The notes under the pieces were generated by a model. The model did not search any database and was not told the DNA's origin. It was given only the letters and a program-made list of their open reading frames with translations. 64,000 nt of DNA from Caballeronia sordidicola (GTDB lineage: Bacteria > Pseudomonadota > Gammaproteobacteria > Burkholderiales > Burkholderiaceae). The position numbers and the translations under genes were made by a program. Below, one piece after another: positions 21,226-29,281 of this stretch (position 1 is the first letter of the stretch; every line of letters begins with the position of its first letter). The stretch lies in NCBI RefSeq assembly GCF_000729995.1, contig NZ_JNFG01000005.1, positions 62,001 through 126,000 on the forward strand, read 5' to 3'.

Positions 21226-22197
21226 TCATCTTCCGACGATGAACGCGTCATCGTTGAAGTTCCATAGCTCGGCCGAATCGCTGCCGTCGTGCAGCACCAC
21301 TTTGCGCGAGGCATTTACCGTACCGATCACCGCGCATGCCAACTCACGTTCAACGAACAACTGCTCTATCTGTGCCGTGTGTTCTTCGCGCACGGACATC
21401 ACAAAGCCGAAACTGGGGAACGCGCTTAACCAGCGCAAGCGACCATGTCCAGGCGGTGACGGCAGGCTCGATAGATCGATGCTTGCGCCCACGCCTGAGC
21501 ATTCCAGCAGCATTAGCGCCGTGCCGAGCGCGCCGGCCATGCTGATGTCCTTGGCAGCGGCGCAGAGACCGTTTTCGGCAAGCATGGGCAGCAATTCGAG
21601 GTCGGCGCGCAGGCGTGCGGCAGGTGCACCGACAGAAGCATTCCAGAACGGATACGGGTCTTCAAACGCACCGCGTAGATCGACCGCCATCATCAGGCGG
21701 TCACCGGGACGCGCATTGAAACTGGACAGCAGTTTGTTCGCGCGCCCAAGAATTGCCACGGCAAGTTGGGCCTGATCGCTGCGCGTATTGCTATGGCCGC
21801 CGACGATAGGCACGCCGTATGCTGACGATGCCGCCGCCATGCCCGCGAGCACGTCTTCAGCGGCGCCCATGCCGTCGCTCCAGAGTGCATCGACGACAGC
21901 GATCGGGCGGCCGCCCATCGCATAGATATCGCTGACGTTGACCATCACGCTGCTGTAGCCGGCAAACCAGGGCATGTCACGCACGAAGTCGCTGACCAGA
22001 CCTTCTATAGCGAACAGCAGGTGAGAGTCCCCGTCGGCAATGGCCGCGCAGTCGTCGCCTATGGCGATCGAATGTGAGTCGATGCATGCGCCACGCGGCA
22101 TGTGCCGGGCAAGCGACGACATCACGCCCGCGATATCGGTCTTGTGGCGAAAGCCGCGCGTTTCCCTTAACGCGGCAACGAGGTCAGTCAGCATCAT
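21226..22197 (-). CDS. nitF: Nit1C PurM/AIR-synthase-like protein (Sll0787 family)
   Basis: A 323-residue protein with the PurM-type ATP-binding fold shared by AIR synthase, FGAR amidotransferase and thiamine-monophosphate kinase. Seen are IGDDCAAIADGDSHLLFAIE (near residue 46), SVMVNVSDIYAMGGRPIAVV and the C-terminal glycine-rich MAGALGTALMLLE. Such enzymes use ATP to activate a carbonyl or phosphorylate a substrate. It overlaps the acetyltransferase gene by 4 bp (ATGA). In Mycobacterium smegmatis the two are, from memory, one fused protein (MSMEG_0567), so they probably act together. Confidence 0.87.
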   Translation of the reverse strand: MMLTDLVAALRETRGFRHKTDIAGVMSSLARHMPRGACIDSHSIAIGDDCAAIADGDSHLLFAIEGLVSDFVRDMPWFAGYSSVMVNVSDIYAMGGRPIAVVDALWSDGMGAAEDVLAGMAAASSAYGVPIVGGHSNTRSDQAQLAVAILGRANKLLSSFNARPGDRLMMAVDLRGAFEDPYPFWNASVGAPAARLRADLELLPMLAENGLCAAAKDISMAGALGTALMLLECSGVGASIDLSSLPSPPGHGRLRWLSAFPSFGFVMSVREEHTAQIEQLFVERELACAVIGTVNASRKVVLHDGSDSAELWNFNDDAFIVGR

Positions 22198-22754
22198 GAC
22201 GTGATCCGCACCGGCGAATACTGGGTCATATAACCGCTTTGTGGTGTTACGCAAGGCGGGTAGAACGCAAGGTCGGCCTGCATCAGATGATGCGGCCGGC
22301 CATGCATGAGTTCTTCGGAGAGCGTGGTCCAGTGCAGCGCATGAAACAAAGCTGCGTTCTGGCTTTGCACATGGGCGAGGAAGGTCGTGCAACCGAGCGC
22401 ATGCGCGCTGCTGACCGCCAGCTTGATCAATGTCGCGCCAATCTTGCCGTGCCGCCGGAACGCGGCATGCACGGCGAGCCGCGAACCGGCCCACACACCG
22501 GGTTCATCTTCGTGAATGCGCACCGTGCCGACCACCTGCTCAGGCATCCCGCCGATACAACTCACCGCCACGAGCAGCTGCGCGCGCTCATCGATTTCAT
22601 CGCGGTCATCGCCGATAAAAATCCCTTGCTCGATGCAGAACACCGCGCGCCGCAGCTTGTACGCTTCGCTCGCTTCCCAGGGCAGCGTCGTCCACTTGAT
22701 CGTGTAGCTGGCGGGCGTGTAGAGGATGGCAAGATCTTCGGTATCGGCGAGCAT
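22194..22754 (-). CDS. nitE: Nit1C GNAT acyltransferase (MSMEG_0567 N-terminal/Sll0786 family)
   Basis: A 186-residue GNAT-fold protein. Visible GNAT features are the early RRAVFCIEQGIFIGDDRDEI segment, a beta4 strand VVGTVRIHEDEP and the acyl-CoA pyrophosphate loop region RRHGKIGATLIKLAVSSA (about residues 105-125). The acyl donor and acceptor are unknown. I chose the ATG at 22754, two bases after the stop of the radical SAM gene and preceded by GAGG; a longer form to 22805 would overlap it by 49 bp. Translation is coupled to the PurM-like gene. Confidence 0.86.
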   Translation of the reverse strand: MLADTEDLAILYTPASYTIKWTTLPWEASEAYKLRRAVFCIEQGIFIGDDRDEIDERAQLLVAVSCIGGMPEQVVGTVRIHEDEPGVWAGSRLAVHAAFRRHGKIGATLIKLAVSSAHALGCTTFLAHVQSQNAALFHALHWTTLSEELMHGRPHHLMQADLAFYPPCVTPQSGYMTQYSPVRITS

Positions 22755-22756
22755 GA

Positions 22757-23881
22757 TCAGACCTCGTAGGATGACAACGACGAACACGCGCCGCATTTTC
22801 CGCATCCGGCCTTGATATCGGCGGAGCGCATGCCGCCTGCCGACACCATCGCGCCGAGCGGTTGCAAGACCGACTTCATGAACTCGGGCGAGGGCGCGGG
22901 ATGATCCTCGAGCGGCGTGCCGCTGATCGGCACGAACGGGACCACGAACGGATACACACCGAGATCCACCAGCTCGCGCGAGATCGAGAGAATGGCTTCT
23001 GCTGTGTCACCGAGACCCGCGAGTATGTAGGTGCTCACCTGACCCCGGCCGAACACCGCCACGGCCGCCTTGAACGCTTCCATGTAGCGCGAGATGGGCA
23101 CGCTCGCCTTGCCCGGCATGATCTGTTCGCGCAACGCAGGCGTGACCACTTCGAGATGCATGCCGAGCGTATCGATGCCGCTTGCACGCATGCGCTCGAA
23201 CCATTTGTCGTCGTCGGGTGGTTCGCACTGCGCCTGGATCGGCAGGTCGACCGCTGCCTTGATCGCGAACGCGCTTTCGCACAGGATCTGCGCGCCGCGA
23301 TCCTTGGTCGGCGGCGTGCCGGTGGTCAGCACCATATGCTTGACGCCATCGAGCAACACGGCGGCACGGGCGACTTCCGCCAGTTGCTCGGGTGTCTTGC
23401 GAGCGATTGTCCTGCCCGCTGCAAGCGATTGCCCGATTGCGCAGAACTTGCAGGTCTTCTTGCGGCTTTCATACCGGATGCAGGTTTGCAGCACGGTCGT
23501 GGCCAGCACGTCCGACCCATGCAGGGTCGCGATGTGCGAGTAGGGCACGCCGTCGAAGGTCTGCATTGCGTAGAAACGCGGCGACTTCGGGAAGCTGATG
23601 CTCGCGATAGGGATCGACCCCCGCAGCAGCGCGCTGCTGCCGCGTGCGTCGGGGGCGGAGGCCACGAACGGCGAGTGCCACGCGGTGTTCGTATGCACAG
23701 GGACCATGATGGTCACGCCGTCGATGGTGACCGCCTTGTGATCGGACGGACCCGCGCCGCCGCGACGGCTCGCCACGCCAAGCCCTGGCCCCGCGTCCGG
23801 ATCGGCGAGACGCAAGCCCGCCGATTGCAGTTCAGTCATCAATTGCCGGCTCACGGCCGACAAGGTCTCGTTCGCGTTCAA
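22757..23881 (-). CDS. nitD: Nit1C radical SAM protein (MSMEG_0568 family)
   Basis: A 374-residue radical SAM enzyme. The cluster-binding cysteines are Cys134, Cys144 and Cys147 in [14 protein letters not shown], spaced CX9CX2C instead of the usual CX3CX2C. A second cysteine group CGKCGAC lies near the C-terminus, possibly for another iron-sulfur cluster. The barrel core is seen in [13 protein letters not shown] and [19 protein letters not shown]. It should cleave SAM to start a radical reaction; the substrate is unknown. The ATG at 23881 overlaps the nitrilase by 50 bp; an ATG at 23839 would overlap by only 8 bp and is a real alternative. Confidence 0.88.
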   Translation of the reverse strand: MNANETLSAVSRQLMTELQSAGLRLADPDAGPGLGVASRRGGAGPSDHKAVTIDGVTIMVPVHTNTAWHSPFVASAPDARGSSALLRGSIPIASISFPKSPRFYAMQTFDGVPYSHIATLHGSDVLATTVLQTCIRYESRKKTCKFCAIGQSLAAGRTIARKTPEQLAEVARAAVLLDGVKHMVLTTGTPPTKDRGAQILCESAFAIKAAVDLPIQAQCEPPDDDKWFERMRASGIDTLGMHLEVVTPALREQIMPGKASVPISRYMEAFKAAVAVFGRGQVSTYILAGLGDTAEAILSISRELVDLGVYPFVVPFVPISGTPLEDHPAPSPEFMKSVLQPLGAMVSAGGMRSADIKAGCGKCGACSSLSSYEV

Positions 23882-24845
23882 GGTGCAATCCCCCGGTTGA
23901 TGGTGAGAAGCTGTTCATGGGCGCCGACGTGACAGCGGGCCGGTCGTTGATGGCAAGGCTCAGCAATTCGGGCCGCGCGTAATGCCCGACTGAATCCATC
24001 ATGCGTTTGCGTTTGGTGATCAGCGACATGTCCAGATCCGCGATCACCATGCCTTCTCCCTCGCGCAGCGGCGGGGCGAGGTGCTGGCCTTCGGGCGAGA
24101 TGATCGCCGTGTTGCAGCCGCCGCGAAGCGCCTTCTGCAGTCCCGGGTCTTTCGTGATCGATTCGATTTGCGGCTCGGTCAGCCAACCCGTGGAATTGAT
24201 CACGAAGCAGCCGGATTCCAGCGCGTGATGCCGGATCGTCACTTCGATCTGTTCACCGAAAATGGGACCTACCAGCGAGCCCGGAAACTGGCTGCAATGG
24301 ATCTCTTCGTGCTGGGTCATCAGTGCATAACGCGCCAGCGGGTTGTAGTGCTCCCAGCACGCGAGCGCTCCCACGCGGCCGATGCTCGTCTCCGCTACCT
24401 TCAGGCCGGCTGCGTCGCCCATGCCCCAGATCATGCGTTCGTGAAACGTCGGCGTGATCTTGCGGCGCTTGAGCAGGAGCTCGCCGTCGGTATCGAAGAT
24501 CAGTTGTGCGTTGTATAAGCTGCCGTGATCGCGCTCGTTCACGCCGAGGACAACGACCATGCCATGCCTGCGCGCCCGCTCCGCCACCGCGTGCGTCACC
24601 GGCCCCGGCACGACCACCGCTTCGTCGTAGAGCCGCATGTGTTCCGCACCCGACGCCACCGGCGCCCGCACGAACGAGAAGTACGGGTAGTAGGGCAGGA
24701 AGGTCTCGGGGAAGACGATAAGCTGTACGCCCTGGCGTGCAGCGTCATCAATCGATTCGAGGACCTTCTCGAGCGTGCCACCAGGCCGTTCGAGGTCCGG
24801 TGCTATCTGGACCGCGGCGGCGCGGACGATTCTCTTCTCAGGCAT
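23832..24845 (-). CDS. nitC: Nit1C nitrilase
   Basis: A 337-residue nitrilase-superfamily hydrolase. The catalytic triad is visible: Glu47 in [11 protein letters not shown], Lys129 in [12 protein letters not shown] and Cys163 in [16 protein letters not shown], the last two in the true nitrilase (branch 1) form. It hydrolyses a nitrile C-N triple bond to acid and ammonia, but the natural substrate in this cluster is not known. In several bacteria nitC is induced by cyanide and is needed for growth on it (published work on Nit1C, recalled). The gap to the upstream small gene is 37 bp. Confidence 0.94.
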   Translation of the reverse strand: MPEKRIVRAAAVQIAPDLERPGGTLEKVLESIDDAARQGVQLIVFPETFLPYYPYFSFVRAPVASGAEHMRLYDEAVVVPGPVTHAVAERARRHGMVVVLGVNERDHGSLYNAQLIFDTDGELLLKRRKITPTFHERMIWGMGDAAGLKVAETSIGRVGALACWEHYNPLARYALMTQHEEIHCSQFPGSLVGPIFGEQIEVTIRHHALESGCFVINSTGWLTEPQIESITKDPGLQKALRGGCNTAIISPEGQHLAPPLREGEGMVIADLDMSLITKRKRMMDSVGHYARPELLSLAINDRPAVTSAPMNSFSPSTGGLHLERERDLVGREPAIDD

Positions 24846-24882
24846 GGTCGTTCCGTGTTGATAAGAGGCTTCGGACGCCGCG

Positions 24883-25365
24883 TCAGACGGTCCAGGTGTT
24901 GATAATCAGCGCGCCGTCCTTGCGATGCAGCAGCTGAATGTCGAGCACGTCGAGCGGGCTGATCGGCTTGATGCCTTCGATCAGTGACGCTTCTCCCTGC
25001 CCATACAGCGCTTGCAGAGCGAAGCGGCATGCGTAGACCTTGCCGCCTTCCTCCATGAACTTCTGGATCTGCTTGTTGAAGTTCAGATGGCCGGGAAACG
25101 CTTCGTCGCCGAGCGTAGGGAAGCCGCGTTGCAGCCCGAGCGTCACGCCGGGGCCGTAGAGCAACACGGAGGTTTCGAAGCCCTTGCGCAACAGCCGAGT
25201 AGCTTGCAGCAAGTTGACGAAGCCGATGGAACCTTCGAACGCAACCGTGTGGAACGTCACCAGCGCCTTCTCGCCCGGCGCGGCCTTGACGTCTTCAAAC
25301 ACCTTCTCTTCATAATCGACAAGGTAATCGCCTTTCTTGTGCAACGGGATATTGACGGCAGGCAT
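24883..25365 (-). CDS. nitB: Nit1C first protein (MSMEG_0572/Sll0783 family)
   Basis: A 160-residue soluble protein of the MSMEG_0572/Sll0783 family, first in the cluster and a reliable marker for it. Characteristic segments are [20 protein letters not shown] and [20 protein letters not shown]; the alternation of strands and helices and the YACRFAL segment recall the DsrE-like fold, although I cannot confirm this. Its function is unknown; the protein was reported as cyanide-induced along with NitC (recalled). The ribosome site is TGGAG before the ATG. The promoter should lie in the 424-bp gap upstream. Confidence 0.9.
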   Translation of the reverse strand: MPAVNIPLHKKGDYLVDYEEKVFEDVKAAPGEKALVTFHTVAFEGSIGFVNLLQATRLLRKGFETSVLLYGPGVTLGLQRGFPTLGDEAFPGHLNFNKQIQKFMEEGGKVYACRFALQALYGQGEASLIEGIKPISPLDVLDIQLLHRKDGALIINTWTV

Positions 25366-25789
25366 TCTAATCTCCAGGAAATAAACGATTTAATCAGTGG
25401 CGCCGATGTTTTTAACTCGGCGTCGAGCTGTGGGTTACGAGACTGATAACGCAACCGGCGTGCCATTCATTGAATGCGATAATGCGATCAATACGCGATC
25501 ATTCAAACGATCAGTGCGCGCGGAGCAGTGAAATATTTTGAATTTGATCCTGAAAAGCCTTTTACAGCCGGGCTTCAGGCCTGGCGGGAAGGGGAGTCTG
25601 CACCACTGTGGCGTGATCACATTGGTGCTGTCGCGCCGGGCTGGTGCAATAAACACCGGATATGTGCATTGGCCCCTCATTTATCGGATTCTCCATACGA
25701 TCACTTGATGTCACCTGATGCGATCAATTTATTTTTTTTGATCTCCGGCGTGCTATCGTTTTTTAACCGTATTTATTCGAGAGCGTTTC
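25366..25789. other. Divergent control region of Nit1C and its MocR gene
   Basis: A 424-bp intergenic region with no convincing gene, although a frame at 25528 runs across it and overlaps the MocR gene. It is unusually AT-rich for the window and contains the CGATCA repeats listed separately. The final 60 bp before 25790 (T-rich stretch, TATTTATTCGA) should include the regulator's promoter. Confidence 0.6.
25484..25728. promoter_or_regulatory. Five CGATCA repeats, likely regulator sites
   Basis: CGATCA occurs at 25485, 25496, 25508, 25698 and 25721. The first three are spaced 11 and 12 bp (about one helical turn each), the last two 23 bp (about two turns). The longer form GCGATCAAT occurs exactly at 25484 and 25720. 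MocR/GabR-type regulators are known to bind direct repeats, and a MocR gene flanks this region. Which protein binds here is inference. Confidence 0.55.
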
Positions 25790-27181
25790 ATGGCCAGTCT
25801 TACTCATCACTGGATCAGAAAACTGACAGAAAGCCGCAAGCCGGCTTATTTGCTGATTCCCGAATTAATTGAAGAAGATCTGGCGAGCGGACGTTTGCGT
25901 CCGCGCGATCGGCTGCCGGGCCTGCGGGACCTGGCGGACGAACTGCAGCTCAATTACACGACCGTGGCGCGGGCCTACGCCGAGGCGCGCAAACGCGGGC
26001 TGCTCGACTCGCGTGCCGGCAGCGGCACGTTCGTACGCGGCCGGACCGCAACGCTGCCGCTGTCCGGCGGCAGCAGTGTCGAGATGACCATGAACATGCC
26101 GCCCGAGCCGGCGGAACTGGCCGCACGCTTGCGCGATTCAGCTGCGCGGCTGTTTTCGGCTACGGACCCGTATCGCCTGTTGCGGTATCAGGATTTCGGT
26201 GGCACTGCTGACGATCGTGCCGCCGGAACGCAGTGGCTGAAGCGTCGTTTCGACGATTGCGATGAAGACAAGGTCCTGGTCTGTCCCGGCATTCATAGCG
26301 CGCTGGTGGCGTTGGTGTCGCAGCTTGCGCGGCCGGGAGGGACCATTTGCCTCGATACGCTGGCTTACCCAGGCATCAAGGCGATTGCCGCGCAACTGGG
26401 GGTGCGTTTGCAGGCGCTGGCACGCGATGACGACGGCCCGCTGGCCCATGCGTTCGAAGCGTTATGCAAGAGCGACAAGCCCAGCGCGTTTTATTGCAAT
26501 CCTACGATCCAGAATCCGAGCACGGTGACGTTGTCGTCGAAGCGGCGCGAGGCGCTTGCCGATGTCGCGCTAAGGTACAGCGTGCCGATTATCGAAGACG
26601 ATGCATACGGCATGTTGCCGGCCAAAGCACCCGATGCGCTGGCTACGTTGGCCCCCGATCTGACTTACTACGTTACCGGGTTCTCCAAGAGTTTTGGCGC
26701 CGGTCTGCGCGTTGCTTACATTCGTGCGCCGTCTGCCCGGCGCTCCCAGCATCTCGCTGGAGCGCTGCGTGCGACGACGGTCATGGCGAGTCCGTTTACC
26801 GTGTTGCTGGCGACGCAATGGGTCGGCGATGGTACGGCAGACCTTATGCTCGATGCGATTCGTGCGGAGTCCGCGGCGCGTCAGGAGCTTGCAGCACGGG
26901 TGTTGTCCAACTGGAAGTTCGACGCCGACCCGGCGGGGTTTCATCTCTGGATGCCCATCCCGGTGGAATGTGGATGGAACGCGTCCGAGCTTGCATTGCA
27001 GTTGCGCTCGCAAGGGATTGGCGCGGTGTCGGCGGCGGCTTTCGCGACCGATGGCAATCCGCCTGAAGCCATTCGCGTATGCCTTGGTGGTCCCAAGAGT
27101 CTTGATGAGTGTGAAGACGCGCTCAGGCTGATTGCGGACACCGTTGAACATCCTCATCATCTGCATTTGCCGGTGATGTAG
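25790..27181 (+). CDS. MocR/GabR-type regulator with aminotransferase-like domain
   Basis: A 463-residue protein with a GntR-type winged helix (about residues 15-85, LPGLRDLADELQLNYTTVAR) fused to a fold-type I aminotransferase domain (about 110-455). The PLP features are visible: Asn in FYCNPTIQNPST, Asp and Tyr in IIEDDAYG, and the Schiff-base lysine in GFSKSFGAGLRVAY. MocR proteins use PLP or an amine-PLP adduct as signal and usually control an adjacent gene set. It is divergent from nitB, so it is the best candidate regulator of Nit1C. The effector is unknown. Confidence 0.9.
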   Translation: MASLTHHWIRKLTESRKPAYLLIPELIEEDLASGRLRPRDRLPGLRDLADELQLNYTTVARAYAEARKRGLLDSRAGSGTFVRGRTATLPLSGGSSVEMTMNMPPEPAELAARLRDSAARLFSATDPYRLLRYQDFGGTADDRAAGTQWLKRRFDDCDEDKVLVCPGIHSALVALVSQLARPGGTICLDTLAYPGIKAIAAQLGVRLQALARDDDGPLAHAFEALCKSDKPSAFYCNPTIQNPSTVTLSSKRREALADVALRYSVPIIEDDAYGMLPAKAPDALATLAPDLTYYVTGFSKSFGAGLRVAYIRAPSARRSQHLAGALRATTVMASPFTVLLATQWVGDGTADLMLDAIRAESAARQELAARVLSNWKFDADPAGFHLWMPIPVECGWNASELALQLRSQGIGAVSAAAFATDGNPPEAIRVCLGGPKSLDECEDALRLIADTVEHPHHLHLPVM

Positions 27182-27251
27182 GGGCTTGAGCTGTGCGCGG
27201 TCGTCATGAAGTCTTGTTACGATGCAGGCTTTCGTGTCGACCGCTCACTCC

Positions 27252-28016
27252 ATGCGCAATGTCCGGCTCCTTGCTCGCCTAGCCTCATTCATCGTTGCTG
27301 CGCTTTTCTTCTCCGCCGCTCACGCGGGCAACCCCGATGCGCTATGGCAGATCGTTCACAACTCGTGCGAGCCCGCGGCGCGCGGTGCGGATGTCCCACA
27401 GAAGTGTGTGGATGTCGATCCGTCTGGTGGCTTCGCGGTGCTCAAGGATATCAATGGCATTGCCCAATATTTGTTGATTCCGACCGCTCGCGTTGGCGGC
27501 ATTGAAAGCCCTGATCTGCTCGTACCGGGCTCGCCGAATTATTGGCGCGCAGCGTGGGAAGCACGGCGTTTTGTCGAAGCGAAGTTAGGGCAGGAGCTTC
27601 CCCGCGACGAGGTCTCGCTCGCCATCAACTCGACGAGCGGGCGCACGCAAAACCAGTTGCACATCCACATTGATTGTCTTGCCCCGGATGTCGTTCGCGC
27701 ACTACGTGAGCAAGGCCCTAAGATCGGCACTGAGTGGACTGCATTCCCCACGCTGTTGCGGGGGCATGCCTACCGCATTCGACGTATAGATGATGCCGAC
27801 CTTGCTTCCATTGATCCGTTCAAACTCCTCGCCCCTGATGTGGCAAGAGAAGGCCAACTCATGGCTGACCAGACCTTGCTGCTCGCCGGGACCACGGCGC
27901 CCGACGGCAAGCCGGCATTCTTTCTTCTCAACGATCACGTACAACGCGATAGGGGCGACTTCGCGTCATCGGAGGAGTTGCAGGACCATACGTGCGCGGT
28001 TGCACATACGAAGTAG
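27252..28016 (+). CDS. cdh: CDP-diacylglycerol diphosphatase
   Basis: A 254-residue CDP-diacylglycerol pyrophosphatase, which cleaves CDP-diacylglycerol to CMP and phosphatidate. A hydrophobic signal or anchor covers residues 3-25 (LLARLASFIVAALFFSAAHA). The HIT-like catalytic motif QNQLHIHIDC lies near residue 140, and WRAAWEARRFVEAKLGQ precedes it as in the family. The start is uncertain: ATG at 27252 gives the best signal peptide, ATG at 27222 adds 10 residues, and neither has a clear ribosome site. It follows the MocR gene by 70 bp but is functionally unrelated. Confidence 0.85.
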   Translation: MRNVRLLARLASFIVAALFFSAAHAGNPDALWQIVHNSCEPAARGADVPQKCVDVDPSGGFAVLKDINGIAQYLLIPTARVGGIESPDLLVPGSPNYWRAAWEARRFVEAKLGQELPRDEVSLAINSTSGRTQNQLHIHIDCLAPDVVRALREQGPKIGTEWTAFPTLLRGHAYRIRRIDDADLASIDPFKLLAPDVAREGQLMADQTLLLAGTTAPDGKPAFFLLNDHVQRDRGDFASSEELQDHTCAVAHTK

Positions 28017-28112
28017 ATCGGGTGACGCATATCTCGAAATTTTGCCCTAGCCCTCCCTCACGCTTCGCTGCACTATGTCGCTTCGACCAATCTGAATTGC
28101 AGGACGGGCATC

Positions 28113-28820
28113 ATGAACAGCATGCGAACCATTGGCATGATCGGCGGGATGAGCTGGGAATCGACTACTGAATACTATCGGTTGATCAACCGGGACGTGC
28201 GCACGCGCCTTGGCGGCCTGAACTCCGCGCAAGTCCTGCTGCATAGCGTGAACTTCGCGCCTATCGAACAGCTTCAACGCGACGGACAATGGAACATCGC
28301 AGGCATCCGCCTAGCCGACGCCGCCCGTCATCTTGAAGCGGGCGGCGCGCATTGCATCGTGCTTTGCACGAACACCATGCATCTCGTTGCACCGCAAATC
28401 GCGGCAGCGGTATCCGTGCCGTTCCTGCATATCGTCGATCCGACCGGCATCGAGGCGCAAAAGCGCGGCATTCGCAAGGTCGGTTTTATCGGCACGGCAT
28501 TTTCGATGCGCGAAAGTTTTTTCCGCGACCGTCTCCAGGAACGGCATGGCATCTCCACACTCTTGCCCGAGCCGGCCGAGCAAGCAGTGATTCACGACAT
28601 CATTTATCGCGAGTTGTGTCTGGGGATCGTCAACGACGATTCACGCAAGCACTATCGCGATGTCCTTCACGGACTGGCGGCGCGTGGCGCGGAAGCTATC
28701 GTGCTGGGATGCACCGAGATCATGCTGCTGGTGAACGAAGCCGACAGCCCCGTGCCGTTACTCGATACCACTACGCTTCACGCCCGCGCCGCCGTCGATT
28801 TCTCGCTGGCGCAGGCTTGA
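28113..28820 (+). CDS. Aspartate/glutamate racemase family protein
   Basis: A 235-residue PLP-independent amino-acid racemase. It starts with the typical IGMIGGMSWESTTEYYRLIN. The two catalytic cysteines are visible in CIVLCTNTMHLV (near residue 84) and AIVLGCTEIMLLV (near residue 197). Members interconvert L- and D-aspartate or glutamate; the exact substrate cannot be read off. A ribosome site (AGGACGG) precedes the ATG at 28113; a second in-frame ATG four codons later is possible. It appears to be monocistronic. Confidence 0.9.
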   Translation: MNSMRTIGMIGGMSWESTTEYYRLINRDVRTRLGGLNSAQVLLHSVNFAPIEQLQRDGQWNIAGIRLADAARHLEAGGAHCIVLCTNTMHLVAPQIAAAVSVPFLHIVDPTGIEAQKRGIRKVGFIGTAFSMRESFFRDRLQERHGISTLLPEPAEQAVIHDIIYRELCLGIVNDDSRKHYRDVLHGLAARGAEAIVLGCTEIMLLVNEADSPVPLLDTTTLHARAAVDFSLAQA

Positions 28821-28849
28821 GCAACCAGGCAAAGCGTTGAGGGCGTAGA

Positions 28850-29188
28850 TCAATGCTCGCGGCGATGCGTAAACACCCGCGGACGCACAGCTTCGATCAC
28901 TGCTTCGGGCAGGACCTGATGCAGTGTGCGTACCGTGAAGTCGAGGTCTTCCATTGCCACGTCGAAGACCAGCCGGAGGTCGTCGTGGTCGCGCGATGCC
29001 TGGCTGACATACACGCCCAGCGGCGAGTGAAACAGCCGCCTGATGCGTTCGCGTGCGGCCTCGTCCTGTCTGCTGTGCAGGACGGCGGAGAGATGGACGC
29101 GGGACACGCAGGGCGCTGAAAGCGTTTCCTGCGCGGCGGTTTTTTTCGATGTGGCCGACCCGGCAGTTCTTTCAAGTACAAGGTTCAT
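28850..29188 (-). CDS. Small conserved protein, ACT-like fold suspected
   Basis: A 112-residue protein that I do not recognise by name. Residues 30-105 (RVHLSAVLHSRQDEAARERI, then SPLGVYVSQASRDHDDLRLV) show the strand-helix-strand order and length of an ACT or AsnC-type ferredoxin-like domain, seen for example in acetolactate synthase small subunits, but the match is by eye only. The start at 29188 has the ribosome site CAGGAG. A perfect 11-bp inverted repeat directly precedes the start codon and places this ribosome site in its loop. The upstream neighbour on the strand is the ATCase, 93 bp away. Confidence 0.7.
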   Translation of the reverse strand: MNLVLERTAGSATSKKTAAQETLSAPCVSRVHLSAVLHSRQDEAARERIRRLFHSPLGVYVSQASRDHDDLRLVFDVAMEDLDFTVRTLHQVLPEAVIEAVRPRVFTHRREH

Positions 29189-29227
29189 TACGCTGCAAGC
29201 TCCTGTATTCGGATTACTTGCAGCGTA
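29189..29227 (-). promoter_or_regulatory. Leader hairpin with ribosome site in the loop
   Basis: A perfect 11-bp inverted repeat, TACGCTGCAAG (29189-29199) and CTTGCAGCGTA (29217-29227), with a 17-base loop. The stem touches the start codon at 29188 of the small protein, and the loop contains its Shine-Dalgarno CAGGAG. As RNA this would present the ribosome site in the loop; as DNA it could be an operator. There is no U-run, so it is not a terminator. Confidence 0.7.
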
Positions 29228-29281
29228 TCTTTTTGTGTGTAAACGCCGCGTTAATATTGCTGACGGCGCTGTATAGATCGC

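Noticed and set aside
18449..25365. Plain nitrile or IAA catabolism cluster
   Set aside because: A nitrilase alone would permit it, but the accompanying families are specific to Nit1C and no nitrile hydratase, amidase or aldoxime dehydratase is present.
27206..27505. 99-codon frame overlapping the start of the CDP-diacylglycerol diphosphatase
   Set aside because: Out of frame with a well supported exported enzyme; Cys/Arg-rich shadow.
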